This document shows, in pieces, positions 32,855 through 38,014 of a DNA stretch of 38,014 nucleotides. Position 1 is the stretch's first letter, and the number at the start of each line of letters is the position of its first letter. The translations under genes were made by a program, and so were the position numbers. Source of the stretch: an uncultured cyanobacterium (GTDB taxonomy: Bacteria > Cyanobacteriota > Cyanobacteriia > Cyanobacteriales > Nostocaceae); NCBI GenBank assembly GCA_903848645.1, contig CAINGU010000070.1, positions 1 to 38,014 of the forward strand, read 5' to 3'. The notes below the pieces were generated by a model that saw nothing but the letters and a program-made list of their open reading frames with translations, did no database searches and was not told the origin of the DNA.

Positions 32855-33442
32855 CTAATAAAACATTATATGTCTTAGCACATAAGCTATTATAGTTACA
32901 GCACAAACAACTACTAGTTGCCCTGGTAGTGCAAAGCAAGAGTATTTGAGGATGGCTTGAATCAGGGATAAATTGTCTGTTCCTCTCCAAGGCAAAAGAT
33001 AACTGATAATTAGATACGCAATACCGCAGATGTGAACAGTGAACAAGCCACAAAAACAACTAAAAGCGAGAGTTTCTAGTCGAGGTCTAGCTTTAAAGGC
33101 TAAATAACCACAAATCCAAGCTCCGGGAATAAAACCCAGCAAATAGCCAAACTGAGATAGTTTAACATAACCGATACCGCCTCCTTCGGCAAATACAGGT
33201 AATAATGTTAATCCCATCACTAAATAGGCAATTTGTGAGAGCGCCCCAGCATTTTGACCTCCTAAACAACCGACTAGTAGCACTGCACCAATTTGATAGC
33301 TGACACCTAATGAAAGGGTTTGAATTCCGTGCTGACTCCAGTTCCAAGGTGAGGTAATACCATAAGCTTCTAGGAACGTACCACCCATTGTGAGCAGCAA
33401 GCCTATCATAGACCATAGCAGTTGATTTGACGCAGCAAACAT
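32855..33442 (-). CDS. bioY: BioY-family biotin transporter
   Basis: 195 residues with about six hydrophobic helices. The family pattern is present: LSLGVSYQIGAVLLVGCLGG, then the region ALSQIAYLVMGLTLLPVFAE-GGGIGY, and YLLGFIPGAWICGYLAFKAR. BioY is the S component of the ECF-type biotin uptake system and can work alone or with EcfT/EcfA in the cytoplasmic membrane. Here no ECF module is nearby. Length is normal. lspA lies downstream on the same strand, in an order common in cyanobacteria. An inverted repeat lies 43 bp upstream of the start codon. Confidence 0.92.
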   Translation of the reverse strand: MFAASNQLLWSMIGLLLTMGGTFLEAYGITSPWNWSQHGIQTLSLGVSYQIGAVLLVGCLGGQNAGALSQIAYLVMGLTLLPVFAEGGGIGYVKLSQFGYLLGFIPGAWICGYLAFKARPRLETLAFSCFCGLFTVHICGIAYLIISYLLPWRGTDNLSLIQAILKYSCFALPGQLVVVCAVTIIAYVLRHIMFY

Positions 33443-33484
33443 TTATTAGGCGCAAGGGAAAAAGCAATAGGGAACACTAATAGC

Positions 33485-33522
33485 AATAAGTATAGGCTAA
33501 TTCGCATTAATGCCTACTTATT
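33485..33522. promoter_or_regulatory. Inverted repeat upstream of bioY
   Basis: AATAAGTATAGGC (33485-33497) and GCCTACTTATT (33512-33522) pair with a two-base bulge; the centre holds TAAT/ATTA. A TATACT hexamer on the minus strand (33489-33494), usable as a -10, lies within it, so it could be an operator for bioY. No known biotin-regulator site is recognised. Confidence 0.45.
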
Positions 33523-33672
33523 GACAATATTTTAGTCCATCACTATAACTCTGAAAAAATCAATCAAACGATAAATTCTGATTTCTTTGTTTATACATTA
33601 AAATGGTATTTTGTCAAGAAGATTTAGATGGTTTTCCCCTGTCCCAATTACTAACACCAATTACCAATATGG

Positions 33673-36258
33673 TTATTTTTCTTTAAATGTCCAAACACCT
33701 TCATCCCAATCAACGTCTGATGGGGGTGATTGTAACCAGTGCTGACAACGAGTCATGTATAACATAGAGGCTTTATCATTATTGTCAGCAGATAGGGCTT
33801 TCACAAACTCTGCGAGGGCTGGGGTGAATTGACGTTTTAGATAGTATTCACGTCCTTTGTGGTAATGCTCAATTAGTTCTAGTTTGGCGCTATTAATGTG
33901 ATCAGTCCGCGATCCTATCAATTCGTAAATAGCGACTGGTTCATTGCGTCCTTTAACGCGGATATAATCTAGTTCTCTGGCCCAAACACTATCCTGGCAG
34001 ATTTTATAGGTATTATCGCTGATAATAATGTCGCAACCATACTGTTTGCTGACGCTTTCTAATCGAGAACCGAGATTGACACCATCACCAATAGCGGTGA
34101 ATTCCATGCGCTTACTAGAGCCAATATTGCCACTAATGACGGTATCAGAATTAATCCCAATCCCGATTTTAATGGCGCATTGATTAGTTGATTGGCGAAG
34201 TATATTTAATTCTCGCAAGCGATCGCGCATTTCTAGAGAAGTTTGGACTGCCATAATTGCGTGTTCTGCTAAGGGGAGGGGAGAACCAAACACAGCCATG
34301 ATGGCATCACCGATATATTTATCAAGAGTGCCTTTATGTTTAAAGACGGCTTCTACCATTGATTCAAAATATTCGTTGAGCATTCTTACCACTTCTTCAG
34401 CTTGCATATTTTCTGTGAGGGTGGTGTAGCCACGAATATCAGAGAATAAAATGGTAACTTCTTTGCGATCGCCTCCTAATTTAGCATCATCTAATTTTAG
34501 TAATTCTTCTGCTAATTCCTGGGTCATGTAACGGTACATTGTACTCTTGAGCCGTTTCTCATCACTAATATCTTCCATGACTACCAATGCACCACAGACT
34601 TTATTTTCGTCTTTAACATCGGAAATGCTATTTAGTGATAAGTTAACGCTATGTTGTTCTGTTCCTGTAGTTAATAGGGTGCGATCAGGATAATATTGCT
34701 GGCTGTTTTTGGCATTATTAGACTGGAGAGTATCCTGAAACCACTTGCTAAAGTCTCCCTCTTTTATGGTGATCAGATCACTCACCATTTTTCCTTCTAA
34801 AGCTTCTTCTGCTCCCAAGCCTAGCAATTGTTTAGCACTTTCATTAGCTGTAATAATTACGCCAGTTTGATCTGTAGAAATCACCCCATTGGAAAGACTT
34901 CGTAAGATATCCCGCTGCATTTTTTCCTGTTGTTTAACTTTGGCAAATAACTGAGCATTTTGCAAAGCCACCCCGGCTTGAATGTTAAATGCTTCCATAA
35001 ATTCTTCATCATTTCGATCAAAACTAGCTTGGAAGCATTCAGGAGAATTAGGCCAGGAGGCTGGATTATAGGGTGGAAAATCCCCAACTTTCTTTTTATT
35101 AACTAACTGGGTAACACCAATCAATTCTTGATCGCTATTAAATATTGGCATACACAGCAAACTACAGGTGCGATAGCCATTACTTTGATCCATTTTTTGA
35201 GCAGTTCCTGAGTCAGGATGCTCATATAAATCAAAGGGAATATTCAGTTTTTTACCAGATGCCGCAACTATGCCTACAAAACCTTGACCCATTGGTACAC
35301 GCATTTCTTTAGCTGTACCATTAGCTTGATAAATTTTTGTCCACAAATCATGACGTTCGCGGTCTATTAACCACAGTGTACTGCGGTCTGCGTTCATTAA
35401 TTCTTTTGCCTCATTCATTACCCGTTTTAGGGTATCTTCTAAATCAAGACCACTTTGACTAAGAGATTTAATTGCCTTCATTAATGCGGCTGCGGCTCTT
35501 TGTTTTTGAGTGGCAATGTAAAAGGATTGAGATGATTCTAAAATTAACCGAATTGAGGGAGCAAATTCTAGAAATACATTTTCATCAGCTTCAGTAAATC
35601 CTTTCGTATCAATGCGATCTTCTAGCGGCGCGACAGGATCATGAATGGGTTTTAATTTATTTAGTAATTGTACTACCGCAACTAATTGATCATCTATATT
35701 TAAAAGTGGCAACGCCAACATTGTATAAGTACGGTAGCCATTTCTTTTATCTTGCTCTTGAGCAAATTTTGACCGGGGATCATCATAAAAATCGAAGGGA
35801 ATATTGACTACCCGTTTGAAGGTGGCAACTTCACCAGCAATGCCTTTGTTGGCTGGAATGCGAATTTCTAAAGGGCGTTTACTTTTTCCTTCGGCCAGAA
35901 TAGACCAGAGTTCTTGTTGCTCTTCATCTAATAAAAATATAGTTGTCCGATCTGCTCCCAATAATTCCCCAGTTTTCAGAGTAATTGAATGCAGCATTTC
36001 TTGCAGGATTGTTTCAAAACCTTGATAATCCAACATGGATAAGGTTTGGTTAACAACCTGTAATTTCTGCTCAACTTCTTGAACTACTCCTTTAAAAGTA
36101 TCCTTATTCAAGGGAGCAAGAAACTGAGAAATAGTTCCTTTTTGTGTAGTTAAAGAAACCACGTTAGCCGAATTTCTTTGTCCTCTATTCTTTTGTTGAT
36201 GATTACCATCAATACTCACATCTGTGTTTACTTCAGTAGTTGATTCATGCACTGACAT
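33673..36258 (-). CDS. cyaB: Adenylate cyclase with tandem GAF, PAS and class III catalytic domain (CyaB1/CyaB2 type)
   Basis: 861 residues, matching the 859-860 residues of Anabaena CyaB1 and CyaB2. GAF-A covers about 75-255 and GAF-B about 270-440; both carry NKxxx...F...DE-type motifs (NKLKPIHDP...FTEADE and NKKKVGDF...FDRNDE) that mark cyclic-nucleotide-binding GAF domains. A PAS domain covers about 450-570. The class III cyclase domain (about 595-780) has the metal Asp D607 in LFSDIRGYTTL, the second Asp in LDKYIGDAIMAVFG and RVKGRNEPVAIYEL at its end. About 60 helical TPR-like residues close the protein. It makes cAMP and is probably activated by cAMP binding to GAF (established for CyaB1). 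Whether it is B1 or B2 cannot be decided here. GGAAG lies eight bases before the ATG. Confidence 0.94.
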   Translation of the reverse strand: MSVHESTTEVNTDVSIDGNHQQKNRGQRNSANVVSLTTQKGTISQFLAPLNKDTFKGVVQEVEQKLQVVNQTLSMLDYQGFETILQEMLHSITLKTGELLGADRTTIFLLDEEQQELWSILAEGKSKRPLEIRIPANKGIAGEVATFKRVVNIPFDFYDDPRSKFAQEQDKRNGYRTYTMLALPLLNIDDQLVAVVQLLNKLKPIHDPVAPLEDRIDTKGFTEADENVFLEFAPSIRLILESSQSFYIATQKQRAAAALMKAIKSLSQSGLDLEDTLKRVMNEAKELMNADRSTLWLIDRERHDLWTKIYQANGTAKEMRVPMGQGFVGIVAASGKKLNIPFDLYEHPDSGTAQKMDQSNGYRTCSLLCMPIFNSDQELIGVTQLVNKKKVGDFPPYNPASWPNSPECFQASFDRNDEEFMEAFNIQAGVALQNAQLFAKVKQQEKMQRDILRSLSNGVISTDQTGVIITANESAKQLLGLGAEEALEGKMVSDLITIKEGDFSKWFQDTLQSNNAKNSQQYYPDRTLLTTGTEQHSVNLSLNSISDVKDENKVCGALVVMEDISDEKRLKSTMYRYMTQELAEELLKLDDAKLGGDRKEVTILFSDIRGYTTLTENMQAEEVVRMLNEYFESMVEAVFKHKGTLDKYIGDAIMAVFGSPLPLAEHAIMAVQTSLEMRDRLRELNILRQSTNQCAIKIGIGINSDTVISGNIGSSKRMEFTAIGDGVNLGSRLESVSKQYGCDIIISDNTYKICQDSVWARELDYIRVKGRNEPVAIYELIGSRTDHINSAKLELIEHYHKGREYYLKRQFTPALAEFVKALSADNNDKASMLYMTRCQHWLQSPPSDVDWDEGVWTFKEK

Positions 36259-36314
36259 AACTATCTTCCAATATGGTATGATTTAGAACTGAAAATTGAT
36301 CAATGATAATATTT

Positions 36315-36336
36315 AAGATTTATTTTAAATCTTTTT
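36315..36336. repeat. AT-rich hairpin upstream of cyaB
   Basis: AAGATTTA and TAAATCTT pair across TTT, followed by TTT on the plus strand. It lies in the 5' region of the cyclase gene, 57 bp before the start codon. It could influence expression; no motif is recognised. Confidence 0.4.
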
Positions 36337-36577
36337 GGTATCCATACTTATTTAACAGTATCTGCATCTACTGTGCAATTGTTTTTAGCCAATTGATTGT
36401 TTCTGATTACTGCTATAGCTTACCAGATCAGATCCAACAGTAGGAAGAGTTACCAATGGGGAATAATGCAATTGTCGTCACATCCTCAAATATAGTTATG
36501 AATTGGATAATATACCCACAATAACATTAGCAGATAATTTGTAGATCTTGACATCCTAGCTTTGGAGAAAGGAAAGT

Positions 36578-36790
36578 CAAACAATTGACACTCTCAGCAG
36601 CTAAAGCCGCTGAGATTCTTTAATCAAAGATATGACTTACTCAGATAGGATTTCTCCAACCTGAGCAGAGGACTCATCTCCTAAAGCGTTGCTTACGTCT
36701 AGCGCAAAAGTTCCGGTATGTCCTACCGTCAATGGACTAGAGAAGTGATGACACAACTTCAGTATTAATCTTTTTTCAGCCTAATTTAGT
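36578..36790 (-). pseudogene. Fossil of a TnpB element 3' end
   Basis: On the minus strand, after a TAG near 36785, an open stretch of about 46 codons includes LTVGHTGTFALDVSNALGDE and ends at TAA near 36640, typical of a TnpB C-terminus. A CTCAGC...GCTGAG right-end hairpin and GAGTGTCAATTG follow. The right-end pattern matches the element at 22597-23038, down to GTGTCAA. The RuvC and zinc-finger parts are gone. In the 728-bp gap upstream of tRNA-Lys this and the hairpin at 36315 are the only structures I see. Confidence 0.65.
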
Positions 36791-36986
36791 ATCAATAACT
36801 GCAAACTAATCAGTATTATGAATGTACAAAGTTTGACTTGAGTAATAGTTCTGATTCATCTAGTTTTTAAATGCTCACAAATGCTAACAGTCAAATCACG
36901 TTAATTGTCCAATTTCCCCTGCGGCCAGTTTTTTAACTGCAACACTAGCGCAAAAGTCAAAAGTCTGATATTGTAGTTATATGTGG

Positions 36987-37058
<72 letters not shown>

Positions 37059-37177
37059 CTGGCTTTCAGCCTTTTGAATATTTGAACTTGACTAAATTTT
37101 GCCTAAAATCAAGTAATATCCTATGCACAAAGACCCCCTCTCTTGGGTTTTATAAGCATCGTCAATGTTTGCTGATT
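37059..37177 (+). promoter_or_regulatory. Probable CRISPR leader
   Basis: 119 bp of mostly AT-rich DNA without an ORF between the tRNA and the first repeat. The repeat ends in GGAAAC, so crRNAs should be read on the plus strand and the leader should lie here. TTGACT is present near 37087, with TAATAT 20 bp beyond, a weak promoter. Confidence 0.45.
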
Positions 37178-38014
37178 GTTTCAGTCCCCTTGCGGGGATT
37201 AGATATGTGGAAACAAAAGAAACGTCTAAGAGAACTCCACAAAAAAGATGAACTGCTTGCAGCAGCGCTTCGCTATCCAATCTTGTGGGATCGTTCTTGT
37301 ATTATTAGCGGGCAAGATGCCCGCACTACAAGAAATTTTGGATATTTCTTTAATTGGATGTATCTAAATAACATCGAGAAACGCTAAGGGAGTTTCAGTC
37401 CCCTTGCGGGGATTAGATATGTGGAAACAGTCGAAAAAATTTAGGGATTATTTACGGCTCAAAATTTGAGTTTCAGTCCCCTTGCGGGGATTAGATATGC
37501 GGAAACCAGGAGGTGAAGACCCCGGAAGTGTTCCAGTAAAAAAGTTTCAGTCCCCTTGCGGGGATTAGATATGCGGAAACTTCCTAGAAAAAAAAAGAGC
37601 GATCGCACAAAAAACGTTTCAGTCCCCTTGCGGGGATTAGATATGCGGAAACAGCGTGTGGCAGTAATTGTCCGGTAGCAATTTCTAAGTTTCAGTCCCC
37701 TTGCGGGGATTAGATATGCGGAAACCCAGTCTTTCTCGCTGAGTTTCAGGGAAACGTTCTTGTTTCAGTCCCCTTGCGGGGATTAGATATGCGGAAACCT
37801 ATCAAGATGAAGCCATTCAGATACACTTGTTAGCTGTTTCAGTCCCCTTGCGGGGATTAGATATGCGGAAACTCTATTTGTGGCACGAGCATTGAGTCCG
37901 GTAAGATGTTTCAGTCCCCTTGCGGGGATTAGATATGCGGAAACTAAACAGATAGTTTGGGCTAGAGAAAATGGATACCCAACGTTTCAGTCCCCTTGCG
38001 GGGATTCTAATCCC
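37178..38014 (+). CRISPR. CRISPR array, ten repeats seen, open at the window end
   Basis: A 37-nt repeat starting GTTTCAGTCCCCTTGCGGGG and ending GGAAAC, with a CCCC-TTGC-GGGG hairpin. Starts: 37178, 37392, 37470, 37544, 37616, 37689, 37762, 37836, 37908, 37984. Spacers 2-9 are 35-41 bp; the first interval is 177 bp. Repeats 1 and 2 end ATGTGGAAAC, repeats 3-9 ATGCGGAAAC. The tenth matches for 23 bases, then becomes CTAATCCC. No cas gene lies in the window, so the type is not assigned. Confidence 0.97.
37294..37334. repeat. REP hairpin within the first CRISPR interval
   Basis: TTCTTGTA and TACAAGAA form the outer arms, and GCGGGCA/TGCCCGC the inner stem. The core GCGGGCAAGATGCCCGCACT is identical to the one in the tandem repeats at 7747-7888. 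Confidence 0.85.

Noticed and set aside
32736-33059. N-terminal extension of lspA of about 108 codons
   Set aside because: It consists of translated heptamer repeats and out-of-frame bioY sequence; the normal LspA start is at 32735.
37726-37761. Spacer 6 as two short spacers around a degenerate repeat
   Set aside because: The pieces would be 17 and 6 bp, whereas the whole interval is a normal 36 bp.

Overview
The window reads as chromosomal DNA of a filamentous, heterocyst-type cyanobacterium (Nostocales: Anabaena, Dolichospermum, Nostoc or a relative). The evidence is the many HIP1 octamers (GCGATCGC), short heptanucleotide tandem repeats between genes, REP-like hairpins, and a set of cyanobacterial genes: ldpA, a Ycf45/R3H ATPase, the DUF3038-DUF4335 pair, a DevBCA exporter and a GAF-GAF-PAS adenylate cyclase of CyaB1/B2 type. 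Base composition is AT-rich, most strongly in the first 2.2 kb and in the dev operon.

Layout. 1-2.6 kb is accessory: two tiny minus-strand genes (a DnaJ-type zinc-finger peptide and a truncated peptide), a divergent STAND/NB-ARC-like NTPase without a sensor domain, and a VOC protein. 2.6-7.7 kb is housekeeping: a ferrochelatase-family protein with a natural His6 tail, an RDD membrane protein, rpmG-rpsR and an RNase II/R. 7.9-12.7 kb is a signalling operon (membrane PAS histidine kinase, single-domain receiver, REC-GGDEF-EAL protein) preceded by a three-repeat sequence that looks like a cyanobacterial Pho box. 13.1-16.0 kb is a large secreted zinc protease. 16.2-21.7 kb is a minus-strand block: R3H ATPase, LdpA, two small hypothetical proteins, a DppB-type permease and apt. 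21.9-24.5 kb holds the DUF3038 and DUF4335 genes, separated by a decayed IS200/IS605-type insertion and followed by an intact solo TnpB element (to about 26.04 kb). 26.1-29.9 kb is a PadR regulator divergent from devBCA. 29.9-36.3 kb is a minus-strand run: an FHA-fused class A PBP, lspA, bioY and the adenylate cyclase. 36.3-38.0 kb holds another TnpB fossil, tRNA-Lys(CUU) and a CRISPR array without cas genes that runs to the end of the window.

No complete new defence or metabolic system is proven here. The strongest leads are the Pho-box-like site in front of the kinase operon, the intact TnpB element with two relatives in various states of decay, the CRISPR array (a REP hairpin inside an oversized first spacer, and a fold-back at the window end), the heptamer repeat translated inside ldpA, and the matched inverted copies of a 115-120 bp element 10 kb apart.
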